From NCBI GenBank assembly GCA_007449985.2, contig VIIQ02000006.1, forward strand, positions 1-64,000: a stretch of 64,000 nucleotides of DNA. The letters run 5' to 3'. A program made the position numbers and the translations under genes. The notes beneath the pieces are model-generated. The model saw only the letters and a list, made by a program, of their open reading frames with translations. It did no database searches and had not been told where the DNA came from. Origin of the DNA: Desmodesmus armatus (Eukaryota > Chlorophyta > Chlorophyceae > Sphaeropleales > Scenedesmaceae). Position 1 is the first letter of the stretch, and every line of letters starts with the position of its first letter. Shown here one piece after another: positions 46,901 through 61,100 of the stretch.

Positions 46901-49900
46901 TCCATCGCAGCTGGCTTCCCTGTAATGTGTCTGCATGTCCTACTGTGCTCCTGCTGCTGTGCCCCATGCGTGCGTACTTCAAAGCAACATCATTTTTCTG
47001 TGCTGCTGCTGTGCTCCTGTCAGGCGCTGCCTGTTGGTGCTGACGGGCTGGGCCTGCGCTCCGGCTGTGACGAGATGAGTGAGCTGCGGCGGGACGCCCT
47101 CGAGCGCGACGAGAAGCGGCTGGCAGAGCTGGGGCGGCGCACCGTGGAGATGTACGCGCTGGCACACATCTTCACTGAGCGCCTGGAGGTGAGCATTGGG
47201 CGGCCTTAGCATGCAGCCGTCGGCACCGCCTGGCTGCAGCTACTGCAGTTGCCCTGGAGGCACAGATCAGTGTGCTGCCGGTCACCCTCGCCATGTACAG
47301 TTTTGTTTACACCACCCTTGACTGTGCACGTGGACGCAACCGTGTGGAGTGGCCTTGATCGTGAGCGGACTCGTTTCTTGGCTTGCCACGCGGCATGCAC
47401 TCACCATGTAGCTCATGCAGCATGTGTGTCATGTCACATGCTGTACATGTTACCACCGTGTGTGTGCTCATGTGCCCCTCCCGTGTGTGTGCTCATGTGC
47501 CCCTCCCTCCCTTGCGTGGTTGCTGTGCTGCTGCAGCGTGCGTACCGCGACCACCAGGCTGAGAAGCGCATGAAGGACCTTATAGCTGAGGAGGAGGAGG
47601 CGGGCCGCCTGGAGGACGAGCGGGCAGCAGCACGGGCAGCAGCAGACAAGGAGAAGCGGGCCAAGAAGAAGGAACGCAAGAAGGTGAGGATGCAGGGCCT
47701 TTGGACGACTTCCTGGGCCATGGCCGTGCCCTTCGTAGCCTGTGGTAAAGGGCGACTGTCCGTTGAGGGCGGTTTTCGGCTATGCTCAGGAGTTGGGCCT
47801 GTCGCCCGGTTGACTGCCCGGTTGACTGGCCACAACACTGCAACCTACGGCCGCCACAGGATGTGCTGTGCAAGCAGCTGCCAGCTGCCCAGTGGGCGAT
47901 GTTCGTAATGCCGCGCGTGTTAAGCATGCCTCTGGCTGGCAAGTGCTCAGCGTGTTTGAGAGCGTGCAGGTGTGTGCAACAGTGTGCAACTGCCGTCTGC
48001 CACCCTGCAGGCCAAGAAGGAAGCTGACAAGGCCAAGCGGGATGCTGAGGATGCTGAGCGGGCCCGCCAGGAGCAGGCCAAGCGTGCTGAGATTGAGCGG
48101 CGGGTGGCGGAGGCCAATGAGCGGCGCAAGTGAGTGGGTCTGCTTTTGGGTGTGGTTGCTGAAGGCTGCGTGGGTCTGTGTGGAGTGTCTGTGGCGCTGT
48201 CAGCTGGAGCCCTGCGGTCAACCCTGCTTATATAAGTAACTACCCATGGGTGTATGCTGTGCTGCTTGTGGTGCAGGCAAGACGAGTTGGAGGCTGCAGC
48301 CCAGCAGCAGAAGCAGCAGCAGCACGAGAAGAAGCAGCAGCAAAGCAGAGCAGCCCACCAGAAGCAGCAGCAGCAGCACCAGCAGCTCGCCAATGGGGAG
48401 TGCAGTACAGCTGATGATGGCCCCAGCAGCAACGGCAATGCCTCCAGCACAGGGCATGGGCACAGCAAGCAGCAGCAGCAGGCGTCGAATGCTGCCACAC
48501 GGGCTCCCAGCTCTGAGGCAGATGGGCCTGCTGGCCCTTCCTCCTCTGGTGCAGCAGCAGCCGGCAGTGCTGGGCATGGTGCCGCAGGGGGCGGCAAGTA
48601 CAGCAGCAGCAGCAGTCCGGCGGCACCTGCATCAGTCACTGACGATGCCAGCGAGGTCACCAGCACGAGTGACTTGGACGACAGCAGCAGCATGGAGGTA
48701 GGCAGCAGCAGCAAAGGGTTCACACCTGTTGTAGGGCGGCACTCACACCAGCTGCACCTCCACCACAACCAGCAGCAGCAGCAGCAGGCCCATCCAGGGG
48801 CAGTCTCTGGGTCTGGGGCTGTGAGCGCAAGGGGACCTGGGCGGCCGACGCACCAGGCAGGTGCGGTGGCAGGGGGGCAGCAGCAGAGCCAGCAGGGCCA
48901 CAGCCAACAGCAGCAGCAGCAGCAGGCGGGCAGCATACCGACAGGCTACGCGGCGGCTGTGGCGGGCATGCGGCCGCCACCTCCTGCCGAGGTGGTCAGT
49001 GCTGCTGCTGCGCTGGCAGACCAGGCGCGGCGTGTGCGGCAGCTGGAGGAGGAGCAGCAGGCACTGCAGCAGCAGGTGGCCACCTACAAGGCACAGGTTG
49101 AGGGGCTTGAGGCCTCGCTGGCAGATAGGGACGCCAGCCTGGCCCGCAAGGAGCAGCAGCTGACACAGCAGGAGGTGCTGCTGGCCCAGCGGGATGCTTC
49201 GATTGCTCAGAAGGACGCAGCGCTTGCGCAGAGGGACCAGGAACTGCAGGAGCTGCGGAAGCAGGCTGCAGCACAGCAGCAGCAGCTCGGTTCCCAGCAG
49301 CAGCAGCTGGGCGAGCTGCGCGCACTGCAGGCGAAGACCGTGAATGAGTTGCGGGCTGCGCAGGCTGTCAACGCTGCCGCCAATGCAGCCGTCACTGCGC
49401 AGGCCAGCAGCCGCGGCAGCAGCAAGGACGGCGGTGGCGGCAGGAAGGTGTCTGCAGGCTCGGAGGACGGTGCAGGGCTGGGTGCTGGCAGCAGTGGCCG
49501 GCCACGGGGCCAGTCCATGGACCTCACCAGCAGTGCAGATGCACTGGCCAGCAGCAGCAGCATCGTGGCGGGCCCCAGCCCCTCAGCAGCGGCAGCACCC
49601 TGGGCGGCAGTTGCCGCCGGCACCAGCAGTAGTCTGAGAGACAGCGGCACTGCCAGCTCGTCAGGCTCACAGGACCTGGTGGCAGCAGCAGCAGGGGCGG
49701 CGGCGGGGGCTGCAGCCAATGGGCCGTCGGCAGCAGCGCTGCATGAGCAGCGAAGTGTGGCTGGCAGCAGTAGCAGTAGTGTGGGTGGGGCGGACGCGGC
49801 GGGCGCAGGCCTGCACACGGGGGCTCTGAGCTATGCCGAGAGTGTGAGTGGTTTGATGCAGGGGCCAGCGTCAGCGGGTGGCAGCGGCGGTGGGGCCCCG

Positions 49901-51300
49901 CAGCCGCACCATATGGCACCTCCTGGCCTGCACTCGCATGCCCCTGCTGTGTCGACACCCCGAGCACAGGCTTCAGCAGCAGCAGATGGCTCTGGCACAC
50001 CAAGTGCCGGACCTGGCCCAGGCAGCAGCAGTGCAGCAGATGCTGCTGGCCCAGCGGCTGCGCGGGGCTTGGGGTCTGCTGCTGGCTCAGGGGACAGGCT
50101 GGCAGGCAGCCGGCAGCGGCAGGGTCCCGCCGGCAAGGCCCCTGCGGGTGGTGCTGCAGGCAGTGGCTCACCAGCAGCAGCTAGCGACTCAGGCTCGCCG
50201 CGGGCAGTTGGGGGTAGCATGGGCGGCAATGGCTCCCCTGGGCTGGCTGGCAGCAGGGCTGCGGGCAGCAGTGGTTCAGGGGGGCTGGACCCCACGGCAG
50301 GGCCCAGCCCGCTGAACATGCATGGAAGCATAGGCAGGGCTGCTGGCGCTTCGCGGTTTACCAGCACGGCACCACAGCAGCAGCAGCAGTACAGTGGCGG
50401 TATGCCCAGCAGTAGCAGCAGCAGGCATGGGGATGGGTCGCACAGGGGTCCTGACCGCTTGGGTACAGGCCTGGGTAAGGGCATGCAGCAGGGGGCAGCC
50501 GGGGCAGCAGCAGCAGGACCGGGAAGCTACCTGTCCAATGGTATAGCCGGGGTGCTGCACTCCAGTGTACCACCCAACAGCAGCAGCCCCAGCAGCCATG
50601 CTTCGTCGCATGCCTACCGCAACGCCGCGGCTGCCGCTGGGGCGGGCAGCAGTGCTGCAGCGGGTATGGGGCCCAGCAGCATAGCAGCAATGGGAGCTGG
50701 TGGAGGAGCGGCTGGTGGCGGCATGACAGGCATGCTGGGCAGTATGCAGCAGGGCGGCGCTGTTGGTGTGAAGGCGGGGGGCAGCAACCTTGCAGGCAGC
50801 AAGGTTCCTGGCGGCTTGACTGCACAGCAGCATCCCTTTGCTTATGCTGGCAACATGGCAGGTGGCAGCAGGCCAATGCATGGCTTTGGGCCCGTGGCAG
50901 CTGGAGCTGCCAAGGTGAGGCTGGCTTTGGGGCACGGGGGGGGGGGGGGGGGACACTCACAGTGGTGGTTCTCAAAGGAGGGGGAGGGGTGTGCATCGTG
51001 CCAGTTGTTCGGTTGGTGCTGTGACATGGTGCCAATTAGCGATGGGGTTGCCGTGTTTACCTGACATACAGTGGCTAACAATGGTTGTGGTGCTCCTTGC
51101 AGCTCACCATCGGCTGGATCAACTGGGTGAACAATGAACTGACCCTTTCTGCCGCCCCTGCCTGTTGTCAACTGCAGGGGCCCAATGACACATCAGCAGC
51201 AGCACAGAGGTCCGCCAGTGCCTCGTCCATGGCCATGGATGATGCTGGCCTGGATGGCTTTGTCCACATGCACATGATTGATGACCTGCTGACTGAGTGA
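43962..51300 (+). CDS. MATH/TRAF-domain protein, MUSE13/14 (TRAF1a/b)-like
   Basis: Fourteen exons in phase: 43962-44136, 44224-44335, 44483-44571, 44708-44776, 45028-45157, 45550-45642, 45806-45941, 46149-46253, 46669-46806, 47024-47188, 47537-47683, 48011-48129, 48277-50914, 51103-51300 (or 51178-51300), giving about 1412-1437 residues. The MATH domain is nearly plant-identical (KFTWKIENFSEIGKRELRSS; YPAGCDVCNHLSLFLCVADY; HFAQFTIAVVNKDPKKSKYS; EHDWGWKKFMELNKVLDG). It is followed by FRCLDAQYRRELVRVYLTNV and KQFFNEKEVTSTLVMDALYC, then a charged coiled coil (RMKDLIAEEEEAGRLEDERA...) and a Gln/Ser/Ala/Gly-rich tail of nearly 900 residues. The end GFVHMHMIDDLLTE resembles the C terminus of Arabidopsis TRAF1a. 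In plants these adaptors help SCF ligases control NLR receptor turnover and autophagy. The algal role is unknown. A 17-base G run sits in the last intron. Confidence 0.9.
50936..50952. repeat. Poly-G run in the last MATH-gene intron
   Basis: Seventeen consecutive G, likely unstable and error-prone. Confidence 0.95.
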
Positions 51301-52189
51301 TGCACCTACTCGACGGCGTGTGGTTTTGGGTGTGGGTGTACAATCAGTCCTGGGCAAAGAGCATTCTGACCCATTGGTGTGTTGTGGCATGGAGGTGTGG
51401 ACACTTGTAAGAGGCACCATGCTGTTTATGGGGGTGGGGCTGTGTGCAGGATGAGCTGGCAGAGAGTGGGGTGTGACCAAACACATTCCATTCTCAGGCC
51501 GGTACTTGACCGGAGTATTTGCAGACAGCATGCTTTCAAAGTCTTGCCGGCTGTTGATCAGCAGAGAGACAGCTGCAATAGAATTGCTTCAACCCCCCAC
51601 AATGCACGTGATCATATGCCATGTCAGGGTGCTTGCAGTCTGTAGACCTGTCTTGCCAAGTTGGGAGTCCCTGTGTCTAGTGTACCTGACCTGCAAACCT
51701 GGCCGATGGTGAGGGCAGATGTTTGCTGTTCAAAACCTCGTACATAGGGTGAAGCAGCTCAGCAAGAGCAGACAAGTGGACTCGGTTTGATATTGATACA
51801 CCAAACCTTTGCTGGATTGGGGCGTGGAAGCATATAGTAGCTGCCACCTCCATGTCACATGGAAACACATCCTTTGATGCTGTGGTTGCACATTGGCCTC
51901 TCTTTGCTCGATCACAGCGATCTGCTGAAAAACGAAACTCTGGATGATCTGACTGTGCAACCAGTGGTTAGAGACCCATGTGGGGCCGCCTGCAGCCGCC
52001 AGGCTTTTTGAATGCTGAAGCGCAATGCAATACACCATGGACATCCTCTATCCTGGTCTCTCTTCTGTCGCTCTAGGGTTTGCAGCGGTGGTTTACGAGG
52101 CGAAAGAGATTCTTCAGATGAGCTGTAATCGCAGTCGTTGAGCGGTGTAGGCAGTCCATCTTCGTTCAAATCACTGACATCAACACAAG
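51301..52189. other. Spacer between MATH gene and PsaL
   Basis: It contains the MATH gene 3' end (TGTAA at 51406-51410, 106 nt after the stop) and the PsaL promoter and leader. No gene was seen. Confidence 0.6.
51406..51410 (+). terminator. TGTAA poly(A) signal of the MATH gene
   Basis: First TGTAA after the TGA stop at 51298-51300. Confidence 0.6.
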
Positions 52190-54023
52190 ATGGCGTTCGC
52201 CGTGGCACAGAAGGCTCTGAGGGCCCCCGTGCCCACTGCCCGCAGGAGCGTGGTCGTTGCTGGCCGCCCTGCTCGCTCCCTGGTCATCAGGGCCGCTGGC
52301 GAGGCCAAGGTACAGCCACAGCACGTCAGCTGCAGGGCCCGTGCACCATAGCAGCAGGGCTCATGCAGCAGGATCTCGATGGTGTTTCCATTTGTAGGGT
52401 ATGTCTCATGCAGCCGTCAGCTGATGACTGATTTGCATGTGTGATGTTCCGTGATTGCAGCCCTCTGCCATCCAGCCCATGAACGGCGATCCCTTTGTGG
52501 GTATGCTGGAGACCCCAGTGACCTCCAACCCAGAGGTGGTCAACTTCCTCAGCAACCTGCCAGCATACCGCACTGGTGTGTCCCCCCTGCTGCGCGGTGT
52601 GGAGGTTGGTCTGGCACACGGTTTCCTGCTGCCCGGCCCCTTCATCAAGGTAGGCAGCAGCTGGTTGGATTATATGCAGCAGCAGCAGTAGGTGACAGCA
52701 GCAGCGTGGTAGGTCTCTGACCACAGCATGATGAGGTGATATCGGCAGCAGTCACACACGACAGGGTGTAAGTGGGGTGCTTGTGAATCAGTTGCTGACA
52801 TGGGGGCAGTGCTGGTGCCAATGAGATCGATGGGATCTGGGCGTGACAGGGCCAGAGCTGACTGTGCAGCACTGCAGCAACGGTATCGATCCCCGCCGTC
52901 ACCAGTTGGGCGACAGGCTGCGGTAAGGCCAGTTTTGCATGGGAGATAATCATCAGCAACAAAAGGTTCAGGGGTGTCGTGTCTGCGGCAGGCTAGAATG
53001 CCATGATCTCTGCACCCTGCAGCCTGGCAGTAGCTGGCGCTGCTACCATGCCCACCCTCTGCTGCACTGTTACAGTCTGTGACTGTTTGCGAATGGCAGT
53101 TGGTTGCGGCACGTATCAGCCAGGTACCACAGCCACCAGTTACAGCAGCCATGTTGTCACAGCTTCATTCCCAGGGTGGGCCGAATCAGATCCAACAGCA
53201 GCAGCAATCTAGCGAGCAGCAGTGCCCACATACTTCACGAGCTGTCACGTCAAGCATCGTCACCGTCCTCTGACACACCCTGCATCCCCTCCTGCTGCTG
53301 CTGTTTCGCAGCTGGGCCCTCTGCGTGCCGTTGAGGGTGTTGCCGAGATTGCTGGCTCCCTGTCTGCTGCTGGCCTGGTGCTGATCCTGGCTGTGTGCCT
53401 GTCCATCTACGGCAGCGCATCCTTCCAGGACGCACCCAAGCTGGGCGTGAAGACCCTCAGCGGCCGCTCTGTGCAGCGCGACCCCTGCAGTCAGCTGACG
53501 GGTGAGTCACGGCGGTTGGTGTGGCATGGGGGTTGAGAGTTTGATGTTTCAGGGGTGACAGGCACTTCTTGTGAGGAAAAGCTGTTGGGTGGGTGCGGTT
53601 CACTCATTGATCAACAGGCAGTGGTGGGTGGTGATACATTGGCAGGCAGTGACGGGTGTGGGTGATTGGTATACTGGCATGGGTCGTGACTGAGTGATGG
53701 CAGCAGACAGGCTTGGTGTGTGGCTCAGTCGCAGGCGTCTTCTCACAAAACAAGGCAGTGCCGGTTGCCCTGTCCCCTGATGAATCAGGTGCAACGCAGG
53801 AGCTGACCACACCACACTAGCATGTGCCATGCACGTTGCAGCAACACTCGTCAGTTGAATGTTGAGTAACTGACGTACCCTTCTGCTGCTACTGCTGTTG
53901 TGCTGCCTGTCCTCCTGCCTGCCTTGCAGCTGGAACGAGTTCACAGCTGGCTTCACAGTTGGTGCTCTGTCCGGTGTGGCATGGGCATATGCCTGCACCC
54001 AGTTCCTGCCCTACTACTCATGA
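52190..54023 (+). CDS. psaL: Photosystem I reaction centre subunit XI (PsaL), with an apparent frameshift
   Basis: Exons 52190-52309, 52461-52649, 53312-53501 and 53930-54023. Exon 1 encodes a transit peptide ([20 protein letters not shown]). The mature protein starts near [19 protein letters not shown], with helices around [35 protein letters not shown] and [20 protein letters not shown], ending YYS as in other PsaL. PsaL binds PsaI/PsaH and forms the trimer/LHCII docking side of PSI in the thylakoid. Near the end of exon 3, ...QRDP is followed by the wrong frame. One extra C in the CCCC run at about 53482-53485 would restore QRDPLQSADGWNEF across the junction, which is the expected family sequence. 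No splice alternative fixes it. A sequencing or assembly deletion is the likeliest explanation. Confidence 0.95.
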
Positions 54024-55381
54024 ACGTCCTGTCCTGTGTAGCAGCTGTTGTGTTTGAGCAGAGAGTGTGTGTCTGTGGTGCGATTGGGTCCTAGGCATTA
54101 GCTCGGGCAGCGAGCTGCAGCTGCAGTGCTAGCTTGCCCACCTTGTAACAAGTTACCTGTGTCGCCGTGAGAGTGTTGGAGAGGCAGGGGTCTGCTCATA
54201 AACTCCCTTTCAAATGAGGTCGTCTGTCATCAAGCTTAGTTTCTAACACACTGACACATTCATTGAAGGCTGGTGCAGGCAGTTGCATTCTGGATGGTGG
54301 GCCGCATGTCCACACTGTGTGGCTAGGGCTGTGGGTCACTGGCAGGTTGTGGATTATGTGGGTTTGCCTGTCCGGGCTCTCCGTTGGGGTGGCTATCTGC
54401 ATCGAAGGCTGACCTCCCTACTCTCAAGTTGATGCACTCATGGGAGTAAACCTGAGCTGTGGGACAGAGCTCGGCAACACAACTTAGCCCCCGAAATGCA
54501 CGCCAGGTTGACAGCTGTCACTATGCACCAAGTGCAGCATGTTCGGCAGTAATGACACAAGTTGAGCAAAGCAGCACACAAGAAAAGCATAACGGCCGTG
54601 TGAGCCAAGGGTTGGGGGCCCCGAAGCTCGTCTAGCCGCATTTGCACCTGCATATGCATCATTCACCACTTCTTTTCGTTGACAGACACGACAGCTTCAG
54701 CCTCTGCGATCTTACTACAACAGAACGGCCGTGTGAGGGGGGAGGGGCGTCACCTTGACCTCCAACAAAATGAGATTGTCTGTGAAAATGGGGAGCAGCT
54801 AGTCCTGAAGCTAGGAAACGGCGCAAAGGCATAGAGGTGTTCCACACACGTTGCGATCTTAATACAAGACACACGTTGCACACCCCTGCACACTGTACGT
54901 GCATGTGGCCTCTACAGTCTGTATGCATCAGCCAAGTATGTTGGGGAGATGCGCAGTGACACACCCAGTCAACACAGTCACACATGTCTAGACGTGTAAG
55001 TGAATCTGAGGCATGCCGCGTGTAATTGAGCGCTGCAGGCACAGGCCAACGCTTGGAGGCATGCGATTGAAGAACTGTCAGGGGGGGACATCCTCACCTT
55101 GCGTGCACACGTCTCTGCCCCATCAAGCAAGCCATGGGTAGGAATGCCTTCTGTTAACCAATTCCATTCGTCTGTGGGTCTGAGCAATGCTCAGCATGGT
55201 CCTTCCGACTGAATTTGACCCGGTCCAGACCTAAGCCCTGTGCCGAAGCCATTCTGCAATTGGACTGTCCCGATTGGCAGGAGGTTTTCTGTTGTACAGC
55301 GTATATCACTAAACTCAGGGCTCGGTGTGTGCTGTTGCTCGCGGGACGGCCGGCAACTCGAGTGGTGGAGCAGCAGGCAAC
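54024..55381. other. Spacer between PsaL and rps13
   Basis: It contains the PsaL 3' end and the upstream region of the S13 gene. Frames on the minus strand are short and unremarkable. No gene was recognised. Confidence 0.6.
54144..54148 (+). terminator. TGTAA poly(A) signal of PsaL
   Basis: TGTAA 121 nt after the PsaL stop, followed by further A/T-containing sequence (CAAGTTACC). Confidence 0.6.
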
Positions 55382-57664
<2,283 letters not shown>

Positions 57665-57716
57665 ATGTTGATGCAGCAGCAGCGGCGGTCGTGATGTTTG
57701 TTCATTAGCTGGGTTT

Positions 57717-57721
57717 TGTAA
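57717..57721 (+). terminator. TGTAA poly(A) signal of rps13
   Basis: TGTAA 53 nt downstream of the stop TAA. Confidence 0.7.
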
Positions 57722-58088
57722 CACTGGGATCAATTGCTGATTGAAGTAGCCACAACATAGTGGTTGCAGCGGTCGGTAGGCACTGTCACAAAAGTGGCAG
57801 TACATTGGATGCAAGGCGCCAAGAAGCGGCTTCAGCATTGTTGTGGTACAGCCCGCTGTTGGCGACAAACATGCCACAAGCTTTGACTGTAAGGCTCCAG
57901 TATACTTGTTGCAGAAGGATAGTCCGGTCACATTCACGCCCTCCCATTGAGCTTCTGCTGACTTGCAACCAGCATTACACAGACCCAGTGCTAGTTACAT
58001 TGTGTTCTGTGTTCCCATCTTTGTGTGTTCCCAGTGTCTCCACAGGAAATCTTGCTACCTCCCCGGTTCCGGGCACTGTCTCACAGCA

Positions 58089-58093
58089 TTACA
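58089..58093 (-). terminator. TGTAA poly(A) signal of the TBC gene
   Basis: TTACA on the plus strand (TGTAA on the minus), 86 nt after the TGA stop. Confidence 0.55.
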
Positions 58094-58178
58094 CAGATGC
58101 ATTCACCACGCCGACAGATACACCAAGCCCAACACAGCGCCAAACGCACCAAGCCCAGCCAAGGTCCCCTCAACCCCT

Positions 58179-61100
58179 TCAGGCCTGCAGGTGGCTCTGT
58201 GCGCTGCCCCAGGTGTTGCGCAGCACAAAGGCGTTGGACAGCACACTCTCTATCTGTGCCTCTGTCCAGTCCTGTGTGGGAAGCTTCTGCAGGAACAGGA
58301 TGAGCTCCTGGAATTCCCTTCGGCAGATGTCACGCTCCCAGCTGGCCAGGAAGGCTGCACACACATACACCTGCACAGCAGTGTGCCACACACATGCCAA
58401 CTTGACGCAACTCAACATACATGCAGAAAAGACAAGGCACAGCCGCCCTGTCCTGCAGCAGCGTTGCAGTTTAGACCTCTCTGTATGTGTCATCAGGGAG
58501 TGTGCACAGCGGCAGGCTGCTTCACGTATACCTTTTGCTGCCTTTGTGGCGCAGCAACTTGCACAGCAGTGAGAGCCGTCATCAGTATAGTTGCATATAG
58601 TTGCATGGACCGGCCACCCCGGGGCCGGACACAATGCTTGCTAGTGGGGAAGCCAAGAGCACAGGATGCCAAGTGTCCCCTGGTGTTGCTAGCAAGCGTG
58701 GCCAATCAGTCGGACTCATCAGCGCCAGTGAGTCATCTCACTCGCATCAGCTCCATCCTGCCAACAAGGGGGTATATGTCAGCATTACTACAGCCGTGCT
58801 GGTGGCGCTACAGCCTCCGCCTCACCAGGAACTCGCTGAAGCGTGACCCCTCAGCCAGGTATGTGTCCCACAGGCGCAGTGCAGCTCCAAAGGGGACCTC
58901 CCGTATGAGCAGGCAGTTGACCCAGCGGAAGGCAAACTGCAGGAAGTCAATGCCCTCAGCCTCCATGTGCGTCACGATGGCAGCATTGTTCTTGCTGCAG
59001 CGACACCAGGGACACAACACAGGCAGACCAACAAAATAGAGGTCAAAAAGCGCACTCGTGTCCGGGCAAGAGGTCATGGTGCAGCGCTCATTCAGCATGC
59101 CGACGGGTGTCCTTCTGATGAGATGGGCCGGTTGGGTTTTGTCAATTTGTGGTTATCAGGGTTCCAGGCAAAACATCTCAACACCCCTATTACACCCCAG
59201 CGCATAGGTGTTCCTCTACCACCGTGCATTGCGTATGCATTGCCCTGCAGCATAGGGCATGCACCCCACAGCATACCAAAGATCGGAGTTCGGAGATCCT
59301 TGGATGGTGAGTTGGTTGAGGCTTTGGCTGGCTGCACTCCCTGTGTCTACAGCCCACTCCCCCTGTTCGCACACCTGACCAGCTCCTTGACCTTGAAGAC
59401 TGTCCGCTGTATGCCAGGTTGTGCATCTGTGTAGTGATCCTGGATGCCGTCCAGCAGCTTGCTCAGGCACCAGTAGCAGTCAGCCTCCACATCAAGCATG
59501 ACCGCCTGCGCAAACAGTCAAGGGCGGGGAGAGGCACATGAAAGCATGTGCTGACAGCAGGGTGCTGGACATACCCTCCACAGCCTCAAGTTAGGCCATT
59601 GACCGCCTGGGTGTGCTCGCTCGCTCAGGCCACATGTACACCCCCGCTAGTGGGGGATCAGCGACTGCACCCGGCAGCTGCCGCCTGCAGTCGTTCACGC
59701 ATGCGCAAGCTCTATCGCTGCACCTGCCTTCCAGGTAATTCTTCTGTGCTGCACAGTGGTCCTCTTGTCAGGCCTTTGCCCCTTATCCTACAGCCAACCC
59801 ATTTTCTAGAGATCTCTCAGGTGGGTGACTCGCCTCTGTCAAGCTGTCCGTGGTCCAGGTTTGTATTCGGCCCGGCAAGAGCTCTGACAAGAACACAGCC
59901 ACAAAGGGTGTGGCCAGGTCATTCATGCCTTGCACGTAGCCACTGGCAGGGTGTCTGCAGCACACAGATAAGCAGTGCCAGAAGTGAACATGTGCCATGT
60001 TTTGAAAGGGGTGCTTGTGGGTTTCAAGCAGCGCAGTAGTGTTGCGATGGCAGCAGTGGGAGTGCAACCATTGAGCCCAACAAAACAAACATTGAGCCGA
60101 GCACCACCACCCCCACCTGATGCCCCAGATGTACAGCAAGCGCTCCAGGCTCTTCTGGATGATGGGCTCATGGAAGAAGGCCACATTGGGCGCCGTGCGC
60201 GGCACATCGACACTGACCTGTACCGCACAAGCATATTACTGTTGAGTGACTTACAGAGGCTCGCTAAGCATTCAAAAATCACAAAGCAGCATGCAAGCCA
60301 GCAAATGCAGCCTTGGCTTGGTGTTGATGTTGCTGCTTGCCTCACACGCGGCTCAGAAGAAAAAGCGACACTGAGAGGCGCCCTGTGCGCTCAGCGACGG
60401 CACTTCGCAACCTGAACAGGCCACGCACCTGCCGCAGTGCCCCGATCTCGTCCTCCGTGCGCTGGCTGTTCTCTATGTCGTAAAACTCTGGCACCATGTC
60501 CAGGTACTCACGACGCTTACGTGCCAGCACCGCCGCTTGCCTGCTCCTGCAGGACCAAGTGGCAAGCAGGCACACACATTGCATCAGGACGGAGCTAGCC
60601 AACCAACCTTTAGTTGCCGTCATGCAGAATGACCAGTAGCCAATGCAAGCTGTGTAGCATGTTCACACCCTATAGAGTGCAAATAGGAAAGAGAGAGTGG
60701 TGTAGTGGGCCCCAGGCTTAGCGGCAGGGGTCCCTGTGGCACACTAATTCGAGTGCTGGGCGGCGCCCGTACGCTGGGGCAGTATACACGAGTGCTGCTT
60801 ACCAGCTGGTAACAGCAACAGCCGCTCACTTGTTTGGGGGCAGGTACCCCAGCAGCAGCTTCCAGCATGTCGGCCGCAGCTCCTGGGGGATGCCGCTCCA
60901 TGAGAGCTCCCGCAGCGCATCAAGGTCAATCTGCAGCAGCACACACGTGGCTGTAACTTCATCGCGGTCTCATTGATAAGTCAGTACCACGCTGCTGGCG
61001 GTCGCAGCCCAACACTTGGCCAACACAGACCGGCTGTGAGTTGATCAAGCAGACTCTGTAGGTATTCCCACTGAAGTAGTGAGAAGTGCCGCCACAAACC

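Larger units (their letters stand above)
57665..58178. other. Spacer between convergent rps13 and TBC1D22 genes
   Basis: 514 bp holding two facing 3' UTRs. No gene. Confidence 0.7.

Noticed and set aside
47947..48936. 329-residue Cys/Leu-rich minus-strand ORF
   Set aside because: Antisense of the CAG-rich MATH-gene exon. Cys/Leu runs come from GCTGCTG repeats.
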